From assembly GCA_973895155.1 (NCBI GenBank), contig OZ316899.1, positions 7,006,001 to 7,070,000 of the forward strand: a stretch of DNA of 64,000 bases, written 5' to 3'. Source of the stretch: Marsupella aquatica. Lineage: Eukaryota; Marchantiophyta. Of this stretch, positions 20,830 through 31,663 are shown piece by piece. Every line of letters starts with the position of its first letter. Within the stretch, counting starts at the first letter, position 1. The notes under the pieces were generated by a model, which did no database searches, was not told the origin of the DNA, and was given only the letters and a program-made list of their open reading frames with translations. The translations under genes were made by a program, and so were the position numbers.

Positions 20830-21350
20830 ATTGGGATATAGTAGATTGGGATATAAAATTATCTTCTGCATTAAGGGCATATCGAACAGCTGAGAAAATC
20901 ACAACCGCTAAAACTCCATTCTATCTCACTTATAGATTGGATGCCCTAATTCCCATTGAGATGGAGTTCTTAACAGAGAGGACAGTCATTTTCGAATGAA
21001 TAGAGGAGGAACCCAATTGGAAACATTGGAAGAAGATAGGTTACTTGCTTTACAACATACTTTACTTCAACAAATGAAGAGAAAGAAGGCTTTTGATAAA
21101 AACTTAAAGCCCAACATATTGAAGGATGGTGATTTGGCCTTAATCTATGATGCAAGATACATGTTTTTTCCTGGTAAACTCCATACCCATTGGATAGGCC
21201 CCTACAAAGTGATTAAAGTTTGGCAAAATTGATCTATTTCATTAGCTACCTTAGATGGCACACCTTTAGACACAAGGATTAATGCGACAAGAGTTAAGCT
21301 TTATCTTGTACACCTTAAAGCTTTGAGGACACGACGCTGTTTGAGGGGGG
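20830..21350 (+). pseudogene. Gypsy-4 integrase C-terminal part and polypurine tract
   Basis: Reads 'WDIKLSSALRAYRTAEKITT', 'TPFYLTYRLDALIPIEMEFL', then in another frame 'EDRLLALQHTLLQQMKRKKAF', 'FPGKLHTHWIGPYKVIKVW'. These are the end of the Gypsy integrase core and its GPY/F module. A stop follows 'QN' at 21231 and the frame resumes to about 21340. TTTGAGGGGGG at 21340-21350 is a plausible polypurine tract. Confidence 0.8.
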
Positions 21351-22287
21351 ACCTATGTGAAATGGTGATTATTCCTAGAAACAAGTTAAAGTATCAAAAA
21401 TCATGAATTTTTTATAAAAAAATTGAACCTCTATGGCCTCTTAAGCTAGTTATTCCAAGTTATGACGACTTAGAAGATGGGACAGCCTGGATACCCATTG
21501 GCAAGACGTCAAGACAGCACCAAGATAAGGCCATTTTCACAATTTTTGAGGACGGCCTGGACGGCCCTGAGTGCCGCCTAGACAGCTTCAAGTAAAGGAC
21601 AGCCGGGACGGCAAGAGCACCAGCCTGGACGGCCCTATGTGAGGGACATCAGGGACGTCCACCTTTTTCACCAAAGACGACCTGATGCCTCCCGCAAGAA
21701 GAGCTCTTGAGTTTTCTCAGATTTTTGAAACTATGGCTACCATAAGTTAACCATTTAGTAAGACCATTAGGGTGACCTTGCCTTCAGGTCCTAAGGCTTA
21801 CTTTTGCCTTCTTAGTAACCTAGTGGAGATGGGATTGAGTTCTTTGCTTTTTATTCCATGGGATATTAATGGTGCATGGATCCATTATTGCCGATTTTCT
21901 TTGTCCACCCCAAACTGACACTTTTTGGAGCTCTATTAGAGGTTCAGCTGATGTTTGTATCACCACCATTGTTTCTGAGGTGTACCAGTTGAGCCAAGTT
22001 GGAGAGAGATTGATTTATGTTGGAGAGGACTTGATTGTCCCCTACTTTAGAGGTACCAAGAACCGGAGATCTGGTTGGAAGATTGATCAGTGCAGGAACC
22101 GAGAGTTAGCTCATTTATTCTGAGTCCTTGTACCTATCTTTCATCCGACCAAGCCCACCAGGGCTATGGTTTACTTGGTCAGCTCCATCATTGCTTCATG
22201 GACCGGCAAGAGGAGGATCAATTGGGCCCTATCTCTTTTGGAGGTGATCGCCAAGTAGGTGGCTGTCGTGACTACTACCAGTGATAT
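21351..22287 (+). other. Probable Gypsy-4 3' LTR remnant, non-coding
   Basis: Follows the polypurine run, so by position it should be the 3' LTR, starting around TATGTGAAATGG. No matching 5' LTR is in the window, so this cannot be confirmed. 21495-21660 has several short GGACGGCC and GGACAGCC words. No coding region is supported. Confidence 0.4.
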
Positions 22288-22695
22288 AGTGGTGGAACTC
22301 GACTACCTTAAATACATACCTCCAGTGTCGCTGACTTCAACGCCAAGCTCCCTTATGGTCTAGGCCCAGATATATAGGCCATCCGGGGGGGACTTATTAG
22401 CATGGGAGACTTGTGGGCAATGGGAAGTGGCACTAGCAAAGGCAAGGCGCCAAGCTGGTGTTACGCACTAAGGACTTAGACTAGCTAAGGGCTGGTCGGG
22501 TCGAGGGAAAAGGGCCGGGCTCAAGGTCAACCGTTCGGACCCCCCGACGGACTTTGAGTTCTGAGGGCTTGAGTGAGAGCTCCTCTTGGGCCCAAGGCCA
22601 ATGGAGTTGACGCCATGGGTAACAGACGCTTGGGGTGCAAGTTATGGCCCGATCTGGGTTGGGCCAATCGGGGGCCCCGAGCGATGATGAGATAT

Positions 22696-24184
22696 AGTCG
22701 CGGAACTCGACTACCTTAACACTTAGCTCCAACGTCGCTGACTCCGACGTCGAGCTCCCTTATGGTCCAGGCCCGGATAGGCCAGTCAGGGAGGACTTAG
22801 CATGGGGAGGCTTTGGGCAATGACATGTGGCACTAGCGAGGCAAGGAGCCAAGCTGGGGACACACACTAAGGACTTGTACTAGCTGATAGTTGGTCGGGT
22901 CAAGGGGAAATGGGCCGGGCTCAAGGATGGCCATCCGGACCTCCGGATGGACTTTGAGTTTTGAGGGCTTGGGTGTGAGCTCCTCTTGGGCCCAAGGCCA
23001 ATGGAGTTGACGCCTTTGGCAACGGACGCTTGGGGCGCAAGTTGTGGCCCAATCCGGGTTGGGCCGGTTGGGGGCCCCGAGCGGCGATCAGACCTGATGG
23101 CCTGGGCATGAGCACTGGCTTGGCCCGGTCACACGGGCTAAGGCACTCCGCTTGCGAATGCCTAACGAGAAAGTTATGGGCGTTGCCAGTTGGTGGCGCG
23201 CCCATTATGCGCGATAGGATCCGGGTTGGGTGCCAAATGTTTAGGGACCAAAGCTGGTCTGGGGGTGGCAGGTCTCCATAAGCATATATGAGGGGAGTGG
23301 TGTCTCCCTAGGGGCTAAGGGCGAGCCGAAGTCGTGAGCCGCGGAGGTCGCGATACTAAGAGAAACCACCAAACAAAAATGGCAATATCTTCCCAACGGG
23401 AAGTCCGTTGGAGGACTTCTTGGGTGCGTTGGAAAGCTCTTGAGGAAGGCTACGCCCTCCTGAGCTCAGCTGGGTCTGGGATACCTTGGGGTCTTGGGGT
23501 TTGCGGGTGTTAACTCGCCCACTTGCCAAATCCTGTCAAACAGCAGCCAAACTGTGTTCAGTCTCCCAAGGGAGCTTTCGTTGGGGAGGCAAGGTCAAGT
23601 AGGTGTGGAGGTTGAGGCCCAAGAGCATTTGGCCCCTAGATCATCAGTGAGGACAACCGAGAGTGGATTCTAGCGTCGGGGCCATTATGGTCCCGGCGTG
23701 TTGGGACAAGCTTGGGACAAGCTTTAGAACAAGCTACGCTATTTGGGCCATGAGCATGTCCTGAGGTCAGGGCGGTCAGTTGGTGATAAATAGGTACAAG
23801 GGAGAACTCGGGCCGCGCCCAAGGAAGGAGCTGTTCTGGACGAACAGTGGGCATGGGTTTTGGTTCCGGCTTATGGCATTGGGAGGACCTATCGCTGACC
23901 TATTTACCAACGTCTGTTGAGCTTGAGTTAGGATGCTAGACTTGGCGAGTTCTAGATCCAGAAGGGTTACTTACCGAGATGCTTGGTTGCTTGTGTAGAT
24001 AGTGAGGACCGTTGAGTAGCGATCGTGTAGGTGAGCAAGTGCGGCTTCGTATGGGAGGGGCCGCTGGTGGTGCAAGGGGCACTAGGGTGCTTGTTCGAGG
24101 TATTCTGTGGAGGCATTCGAGGAAAGGGCACTTAGGCGTGAGTGCTAGGATTGGTGAGGGCGTTGGGTGGCAAGGTCCACCACT
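22696..24184 (+). repeat. Chromovirus B 5' LTR
   Basis: 1,489 bp from AGTCGCGG to CCACCACT. It carries CATATATGAGGGG near 23285, a TATA-like site kept in every family copy in the window. 23703-23735 has two 11-bp units (TTGGGACAAGC) plus a variant. It is 137 bp longer than the 3' LTR because the latter lost the region matching about 23950-24120. Confidence 0.9.
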
Positions 24185-24186
24185 TG

Positions 24187-24198
24187 TGGTATCAGAGC
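24187..24198 (+). other. Primer-binding site, initiator Met-tRNA
   Basis: TGGTATCAGAGC, two bases after the 5' LTR end. This is the well-known complement of the plant initiator methionine tRNA 3' end used by most Gypsy and Copia elements. The same site is at 54747-54758 and at 61458-61469. Confidence 0.95.
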
Positions 24199-24329
24199 AA
24201 TTGCTGGCATAGACACCGGGTCGGGGTTGCGCTAAGTCAGAATCCAAAAATCTTAACGGATTTTTGCGGGGACTTAGTGCTTCAACGTGCCCGACCGGTC
24301 AACTGTAGGCAGATTCGGTCATTGGGAAC

Positions 24330-24980
24330 ATGGCTAAAAACACTCAATTAAAGAGTAGCAAACAGGCTCCCCCCACCAAGGGGAGAGCCCAGGTTCAAGA
24401 TGAACAGAAGGATGACGGGTTGACTTCCCTAGATGAACGTTACGAGCAGGATGCAGAAGACGCAACGGCCGAACCGTCGACCTCTGCGGCGAACACGTCG
24501 AGTGCAGAGCGCCGTGGACTTAAAGGGAAGGAGGTAGCTGATCCTTCAGAGGACGGGTTGGATGACGATGACTCCGATGCGGAAGGAAGCGACAACGAGG
24601 CTGAAGCCAAATCAGAGGAAGAGGGTCAGGACCTGGAAGAGGAACTGATCCCAGCCTTGAGAGGATTGAACGCGGAACCAGAGGATGATGTCCAGCCGGA
24701 TGTCATCATGGATAATTTGACCAAGGAAACCCAGGGCAATGCGGGTGATGCCTCAGCCCCAAGAGGTCATGGTGCTCGCAAGACGCGGGGGGTATTACCA
24801 AAATCCACAAGAGAACCTAAGGACAGACGGCCCGCAAAGGAAAGACAATTGGAGGACCGTCCTCATACAACTCGCAAGGGCCCAGCCGCTGACGACGGTC
24901 AGGGTCCGTTGACTCAAGACCAACAACTCATTTATGACCAGTTGGAACACAACAAGGGGGCCTATGAAGTACTTACTTAG
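24330..24980 (+). CDS. Chromovirus B acidic leader ORF before gag
   Basis: 216 codons starting 'MAKNTQLKSSKQAPP', about 130 bp after the primer site. It is very acidic in the middle (runs of Asp and Glu around residues 70-110) and Lys/Arg-rich towards the end. It has no motif I recognise. It stops at 24980, inside the start of the capsid region, which continues in another frame ('QLPTPPTYNG'). It is therefore probably the N-terminal part of Gag separated by a frameshift, not a separate protein. An identical copy lies at 61601-62251 and a decayed one at about 54890-55473. Confidence 0.6.
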   Translation: MAKNTQLKSSKQAPPTKGRAQVQDEQKDDGLTSLDERYEQDAEDATAEPSTSAANTSSAERRGLKGKEVADPSEDGLDDDDSDAEGSDNEAEAKSEEEGQDLEEELIPALRGLNAEPEDDVQPDVIMDNLTKETQGNAGDASAPRGHGARKTRGVLPKSTREPKDRRPAKERQLEDRPHTTRKGPAADDGQGPLTQDQQLIYDQLEHNKGAYEVLT

Positions 24981-25669
24981 TCTAGGTAGCCAGAGTGCGA
25001 CGAGTCCCGAGGGGGGAATGGTAGTTGGACAAAGTATGTTCCAAGTGAACCAGCTACCAACTCCTCCAACTTACAATGGGGCCTATGAACAAAGTGGACA
25101 AAAATTCCTGAGTTGGCTCTCCACGATGGAGATTCATCTCCAGGTGTGCGTTGAGCGATCCACTTGGGCTATCGCAGCCGCTCCTTACCTGAAGGACTAT
25201 GCCTTGACTTGGTACAAGTCATGGAAGAAGTCGCAAGATGACTCCTCCTTGCCGTTAACTTGGGAAAACCTGGTTGAGGGACTCCGTGCTCATGTCACCA
25301 CTAAGTACCCGGAGCAGCACGCTCAAAAATGTGTAACGGAGATGAGCTTCAGGGTGATATCAAAATGTTCATTACTTATTACCAGAATCAGTTGGCGTGT
25401 ATCCCGGCGGGACAAGAGACCTACATACACAACTTCACAACTTTATAGTGAAGCTCCCGCCGTTGCTCAGGGAAAAGTTACAGGAAAAGCGTCATGAGTC
25501 CAAAACGCTTTCTGACGCCTTCGACAAGGCAACTACATTGGTGAATAACCGACCTGACTTGGCGAAGGTGGGTGGCAAGGGATCCGAGGGGGAAGCTGGG
25601 AAAGCAAAAGGTCCCGAAAATAAGCGTAAGCAGTCTGAGGGGGCGGGGGCCGGTGGTTTGGACCCCTAG
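24967..25669 (+). pseudogene. Chromovirus B gag capsid
   Basis: Frames at 24934-25497 and 25397-25669. Capsid landmarks: 'PPTYNGAYEQSGQKFLSWLSTM', 'APYLKDYALTWYKSW', 'TWENLVEGLRAHV', the usual Ty3/Gypsy Gag capsid pattern. A frame change near 25400 leads to 'KLPPLLREKLQEK' and 'SKTLSDAFDKATTLV', the capsid end. It would form the virus-like particle. The frame is broken at both ends. Confidence 0.85.
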
Positions 25670-25759
25670 CCCCAGAATGGAGAAGCTAAGCGAAACCGAA
25701 AGGCTGGCAACTTCAAGAAAGGAACCTCATCGGCACAGAAAGCAAAGAAGCAGGCAACC

Positions 25760-26188
25760 ATGGAACAGAGGCGGGCTGAAGGTTTGTGCTTCACATGTGG
25801 TGCCATGGGCCATCAAAGTAAGGATTGTTCCACGAAAGGTGGCAAGCCAAGCGGAGAGGGAGGGCAGAAGAGCATTAAGGTAAGTATCGCTCTAACCGAA
25901 CCCTTAGTAGCTGACAAGGTCCCTGTAGGGGATGTTCCTGCAGGAGAGAGGGTGTTGTTGCAAGAGAAGATACCTCAAGTTAAGACAATGGATCCTGAAA
26001 AACTGATTTTTGTGAATGTCACTTCTAATGGTAATCTGGGGGTTGCTTTGGTGGATACAGGCGCGACCGCCTGCTTCATAAGTGGGCAGGCGGCAGCACG
26101 TCTTGGGGTGGACGTGCAAGAGTTGCTACAACCGTTAGTGTGCAAGTTCGCCAACGACACAAAAGATAGTGTCGAGAGTAGTACATAG
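25760..26188 (+). pseudogene. Chromovirus B nucleocapsid knuckle and protease
   Basis: 142 codons. Residues about 11-24 form one CX2CX4HX4C knuckle (CFTCGAMGHQSKDC) for RNA binding. Residues about 90-105 read 'VALVDTGATACFISG', the retropepsin active site with the catalytic DTG intact. The protease cleaves Gag-Pol. A stop at 26186 cuts the protease, and the remainder to about 26570 is in decayed frames. Confidence 0.88.
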
Positions 26189-26599
26189 ACTTTGGGTAGA
26201 GGTCATAGGCAAACAACAAAATTTTGTTAGTTAGGAGATGTTCTACATTCTAGACGGTCTAGCCGTAGACTTCATTTTGTCAATAGGTTATCTCAGAAAG
26301 CACAATGTTACCTTGAAACCGGGGGTTGAGTGCTCCATTTTCCCAATAAGGGCAGTGAGCCCATCATTGTACACAAAGTTACCAAAAATAAATAAAGATT
26401 TCTCAAATTAAGTAAAGTGTCGTGGTTGTCTCCATGTGTATCGGCGAAGCAATGGTGGAAAGACTTCAAGGGTGGACATGAATGTTTCTTCTTTCATCTC
26501 CACCCAACTAAGGAGGCTGCGCCGCAGCCAAAAGGCAAGTCAGCTAAGGTTGGGCCCGACTGCGGTTGAATTCCAGAAATTTTAGAGGAATTCAACAAC

Positions 26600-27255
26600 G
26601 TGCTCTCGCAGAAGCTACCTAAAGGTTTACCCCCGCGGAGAGAAGTGGATCACCAAGTTGAGTTGGAGCCAGGTTTGGCTCCTCAGGCTAAAGCTCCTTA
26701 TCGTTTGAACTTGAACAAACGAATGATGTTGAAGAACGCCTTGGAAGAGTTGATCGACCAAGGGTTCATTCGCCCTAGTAAAAGTCCTTACGGGGTGCCC
26801 GTGCTATTTGTGTCCAAAAAGGATGGTACTTTGAGATTGTGTGCAGATTACCGGGCCCTCAATAAGCAGACGGTAAAGACCAAGTACTCATTACCTCATA
26901 TGGATGACCTCTTTGATTGCCTCTCCGGGGCTAAGAAGTTTTCAAGGTGGACTTGTGGTCTGGGTATTACCAGATCCGCATGGCTAAAGGAGACAAGTAT
27001 AAGACCGCGATGCGCACAAGGTTTGGATCCTATGAGTTTTTGGTTATGCCGCTCGGGTTGTGTAACGCAACCGCAACATTCATGAAGATGATGAATACCA
27101 TCTTCCATGACTTGTTGGACCAAGGAGTGGTCATCTTTAGTGACAACATCCTGATCTACTCAAAAACATTGGAGGAACATGAGCAGTTGCTCAGAGAAGT
27201 GTTCTCTCGCCTTGGTAAGGCTCGTCTCTTTGCTAAACCTAGCAAGTGCAAGTTT
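26600..27255 (+). pseudogene. Chromovirus B reverse transcriptase, 5' part
   Basis: Frame 26600-26945 has 'HQVELEPGLAPQAKAPYRL', 'GFIRPSKSPYGVPVLFVSKK' and 'LRLCADYRALNKQTVK'. After a one-base shift near 26945 comes 'WSGYYQIRMAKGDKYKTA' and 'MPLGLCNATATFMKMM'. The catalytic box is F-S-D-N: the second Asp is replaced by Asn, as in Gypsy-1. LINE-2 interrupts the gene at 27256. Confidence 0.9.
27241..27255 (+). repeat. LINE-2 target duplication (left copy)
   Basis: AGCAAGTGCAAGTTT, repeated without change at 35930-35944 on the other side of LINE-2. It is RT coding sequence of chromovirus B. Confidence 0.95.
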
Positions 27256-27444
27256 TTTTTTTTTTTTTTGTTTTGGAAATAAAAATGAAACCCGCGAAAA
27301 CCCACGGGAAGGGGGGCCCAACAGGGCAACATAAGCGTGGGCAGCATAGTGTGACCCAGGTGAGGCCATAATGAGCACCTATGTGCAAAGGCACAAAGAA
27401 GTGTTCCTAGCCAACTAAAGTAGAATGCATAAACAAGTATTGCT

Positions 27445-30400
27445 TCAACTAAAAAGCCATGCGTCTGGATGAGTAACCCACCTAAGACGTTCCTGACGGA
27501 CTAATTCTTTGACTCGCAGTAATCTAGTATGTTTTCTACTGGGACCCGAGGCTTCACAGAGGCCATGCAAGGAGTCTAACATATCTGAAAGGAGTAGATT
27601 CAGATTAAACCTTCTACTGTTGACACGATTAAAAAGCTGCTCATTCCGTGCCAGCCAGAGAGTCCACAGCACGTGGTAAACCACAAAGACCCGAATGGTT
27701 CTCTCAATTTTGGTGCATCCAGTGACTTCCAAGACAGAGAATAAATTCAAATGTCTCCAAGAAGTGGCTCCCGGAAAAATCCACCCAGCTAGCTGCCAGC
27801 ACCTCTTAGCGAAGGGACATGTGAAGAAAAGATGAGGAATTGTTTCAAGAACATTGGTGCACAGTAGGCAGCTTCCATCTCCTTTACCAATCTTTCTAGC
27901 TCGTGTTCCAGTGAATAACCCTTGAGCAGCTAATCTCCAAAGGAATAAGCGGCCTTTTAACGGTAAATCAGATGACCATAGAGCATTCCAGAAATTGTTC
28001 CATTCGAGGTCAGAAAAAGAAATGCTCCAAATCCCGTTGAGCCTGAGAGAATTAGAGCCTTTGGGTCGAATCAGCTGATACATACGTGCATTGGACAGGG
28101 TGAAGCTCTTCAGCCATTCATGTTTGTCAGACCAACACCATTGGGCGGCACGAGCTTGGAGATCTCCAAAGCAATCCACAGTACCTTTGATTTTGTCCAC
28201 GAATGCTAAACAAAGCTCTCTTGTTGCAGCGTCAGCACCACGTATTCTTGCAATTTTAGTAGAAAAGGTTCGAACAACTGAGTCATGAGAACCATTTAAA
28301 TCCGACATCGTCCTTACTCCAATCCTCCCGCACATCTTGATAATGGAGAAAATCATGTCATCCTGTAGGTGCTGAAAACCTTCCAGGCATCTCACAACAT
28401 CCTCCACGCTCCACCAGCATGCCATGCCAGAAACGCCCGGTGAGAGTATACGGTGCAGCCGAAGAGACTCCCAAGCCTTCCACAAACTACCCGTGTAAAA
28501 GAGACAGCCAAAAGAACGAGGGTAATAGAGCAATAGTCAATCAGAGAGAGAGTATCTATTTCTCCTGATGCGCTTAGCATTCCTCCATTTTGCCAATCTC
28601 AAATTTTCCCCAAAAAGCCTAGCCCATTCAAAGACTTGCGAATCCAGAGCACGGGTGAACCATTGATAGAGTAAAGCATGAGAGTGACTACGAAAGTCCT
28701 TAAACCCAAGGCCACCGTCCACCATAGGCCGTGCCATCGTCTTCCACGCTACCAGGGGAATTTTCCGTCCACCATTCTCATTATATCCCCAAAGGAAGTT
28801 ACGGCAGAGAGTCACCAAAGTCTTAGCCAAAGAGTTGGAGCTTCTGAGGAACATCATATGATAGATAGGAATAGCTTGCAATACATGCTTAACAAGAATA
28901 GTGCGTCCTGTGAAAGAAAGAAAACGGGTGGCCCAAGCAGAAAGTCGAGAACTAATCTTGTCAAGACAGAAGGTGTGGAGTTGCAAGGAAGAAAGGTCCC
29001 ATCCCATAGGCGCACCAAGGTATCTTTGAATTTCCCCTTTCCCGCTGATCTTGCAACCAGTGTTAACCAGCCATTCCGGAATCTCCTCCAACGCAAGTGG
29101 AATGACAGTAGACTTACGTAAGTTGAGCCGAGCACCAGATGCAAGTTCGTAACAAGCAATTGCTTCCGTGACCTTATTGAAATCTTCTTCAGATGCAGGA
29201 ATGAACAATCCAAGATCATCTGCAAATAATCTGTAACAGATCATGAGGGCCTCAAAGATTTGAATACCTCTCAGTCGTCCATGCAGAATCTCCTGATCCA
29301 AATAGTCCATGAGAGGTTGAGTAGCAATCGCAAATAAAAGAGGAGATAACGGGCAACCTTGACGGACACCACGGAGCAACTGGATTTCCTTCGAGAACAT
29401 GCCATTCAAATGAACCTTGGAGCCCGCGCCAGTGAGTAAGGATCTCACTAAACTAATGTAGTGACTACCGAGTCCAAGCAAATGCATAGCTTCCCAGATG
29501 TAGGAGTGGCAGACTCTGTCGAAGGCCTTCTCAAAGTCCAACATAAGAAAAAGAGAGCTTTTCTTGTTAACTCGTATCCAGTCGACAGTCAGCCAGGCAA
29601 CCGAGATGTTTTCTAAAATGTGCCTGCTCGGAATGAATCCAGTTTGCTGAGGACTAATAAGCTTGTGTATAAGTGGTTTAAGGCGTAAAGCCAAGATCTT
29701 AGCCACAACCTTGTAGATGGTATTGAGCATAGTAAGAGGGCGCCAGTCCTTCAAACATCTTTTATTGGGTTTCTTCGGGATCAATTTGATCACACCTTCC
29801 TTCATGTTAGCCGAAAATTTTCCTGTTCTCAAGAAATCCAGAATCATCTCATAAATGTCTTCTTTCATAAAGTGCCAACAAGATCTGTACACTTTGGCAG
29901 TGATACCATCAGGTCCCGGTGCTTTGTCAGCCGGAAGTAACCAAAGAGTAGAACGAATCTCCTCCATCGATGGGGGGGATTCCAGTTGCCTAATTTCAGC
30001 TGCCGTAAGCGACTTACCAGTGTTAGCAAAGAGTTTGCGTCTAGCTTCTCTAACTTCAAACAAAGTACTAAAAGCCAAATCCTCCGGCGCCTCGTAAAGA
30101 GCACAATATTGTTTTTCTACTTCTTTCAGAATACTATCCTCTTGAGTTAATATGTCGCCATTATCAAGAAGTAGTATAGACATGTTTTCTCTGAGTCTTT
30201 TAGCCTTGACCGTAGCAAAGTAGAACTTAGATGGTGCGTCTCCCTGCCCCAGCCATTTGATCCGTGAGAGTCTCCTGCCCATTTGTGCCTCTTCATGTTC
30301 AGCTATTCTTACCTGATCGTCCACAGTAGCAAAATCAGCGATGTCTGATTCAGATAGTGAACTAATAAGGGCTACCTTAAGTGTTCGCAGACGATTCCTC

Positions 30401-31374
30401 AAGAGAGAGATTTCCACCTCTCGGGCAAGTGGTGCGGATTGTAATTCCTTGTATTTTTCCCGCAGCCTTAAACTAGCCAGATAAAAACAAAGGTGAGGAT
30501 CCACCACCCGATCTTCTTGCACCTCCCATGCACCACAAAGTTTTTCCAAACAACCTTCAACTCTGAGCAGCCCCACATTGGCCTTGAAATAGGAGGACTA
30601 GTGTGAGGTCGTTCCCAACTCCACATTAGAAAGACGGAAGTGAAGAACGATAGGATCGTGATCCAAAAGTGCAGATCCTCCTTCGTGACAAAGTTCTACA
30701 ACCGAATCTGTCCACCAGCTTTTTCCACTAAGGTAAAATCGGTCAAGTCTAGACTGCACCACAGACCCATTAATTTTCCGTCGCCAAGTGAAGTTTGCGC
30801 CACGAAAGCTCCGAGTAACACCAATAGCGTCCTCCAAATCAAGTCTCATTTTAAAAAACCTCCAGAATTCTGCCTCCCTTCCTCTGATCAGTGGCGATGA
30901 ACCAGACGAATCATTTCTGCTTTCAGTCATATTGAAATCCCCACAGATAATCCAGTTGTCGTGAGGAAGGGATATTTTGAGTTCATGCCACAGTAGAGCA
31001 CGGTCTTGAGGGAGATTAGGTGCATACACACTTACTAGACCGAAGTTTCCCAAAGGGTGAGAAACATGCACCCACACAGCGCGGCCTTTGTCTACTACTC
31101 CAGATTGAGTGATAGAAATAGAGGGGTGAATAAGTAACAAAGTACCCCCGCATTTGTCATCTGGCTCAGCAGATAAATATTGATAGGAAGGTAGAATCAA
31201 CCGAAGCGCTAGACCTAGTCTAAAACTATCAGCTTTAACCTCTTGTAAAGCTAAGGCAGTCAATGTGGTCGTGAGCGAAATAATCCAAATTTTCACCACA
31301 TGTTTCCTGTTCGATTCGCACAGACCACAGACATTCCATGAAGCTATATACAATTCATTATCCATTTTAGTTTT
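27445..31374 (-). pseudogene. LINE-2 ORF2: endonuclease-RT
   Basis: Starts at 'MDNELYIASWNVCGL' (about 31370). Endonuclease (31370-30598): 'GDFNMTES', 'SRLDRFYLSG', 'LLDHDPIVLHF', the APE-type catalytic signatures. After a shift near 30590, RT (30576-28537, 679 codons): 'LLPADKAPGPDGITAKVY', 'LMLDFEKAFDRV', 'GVRQGCPLSPLLFAI', and 'RLFADDLGLFIPA' with the catalytic Asp pair intact. A second shift near 28535 leads to the C-terminal part (28533-27445) with 'GDGSCLLCTNVLETIPHLFFTCPF', a CX2C...HX4C knuckle. The strong L1-type plant signature supports the family. Two frame shifts inactivate it. Confidence 0.93.
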
Positions 31375-31663
31375 CAAAATGTTCTTCCAACTCTCGTAAG
31401 AATCAGGAAACGAGAGAGGCCATCCCAACAGAAAATGCAGATCAGCAGATAAGCAGATCCTGAAGAAAGCCCAAAACAGATTCTCGAAGCACTTATTTGG
31501 CATGGCGCCCCGGGGAAGTCGGGATGACCGAATTGGAGTTAGCAGCCGAGCGCGTCCGCATTAAAGAGTCCGAAGTAGGAGGTTCCCGAGCAGGGTAATG
31601 GAGAGAGCGTCCCTTCTTGTTGTCATCCTTTTTGTCCTTCTTCTTCTGGTCGGTAGGTGGAGT

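Larger units (their letters stand above)
18690..20830 (-). mobile_element. Truncated Copia element
   Basis: Plus-strand left end TGTTCAAC at 18690, preceded by GTATT. 18690-18820 is a short 3' LTR (131 bp, ends TGTT...AACA) next to a purine run (AAGGGGGAG on the minus strand, 18821-18831), the normal Copia polypurine tract. 18831-19545 is non-coding 3' sequence. Pol (RT and RNase H) lies at 19546 to about 20810. Everything 5' of mid-RT is missing. The right junction, about 20810-20830, returns to Gypsy-4 integrase without an LTR or target duplication, so a deletion removed the 5' end. Confidence 0.82.
15640..22287 (+). mobile_element. Gypsy-4: degraded plus-strand Gypsy remnant
   Basis: RT (about 15980-16740), RNase H (17585-18330), integrase (18360-18689, then 20830-21340) and a purine run at 21341-21350 follow in Gypsy order. 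The element is split by LINE-3 and a truncated Copia. gag and 5' LTR are absent. RT and RNase H resemble Gypsy-1, but this copy lies on the opposite strand. 15648-15740 shares about 85 bp with the Gypsy-1 non-coding region at 6439-6530 in plus orientation on both, so that segment is probably a separate small repeat. Confidence 0.82.
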
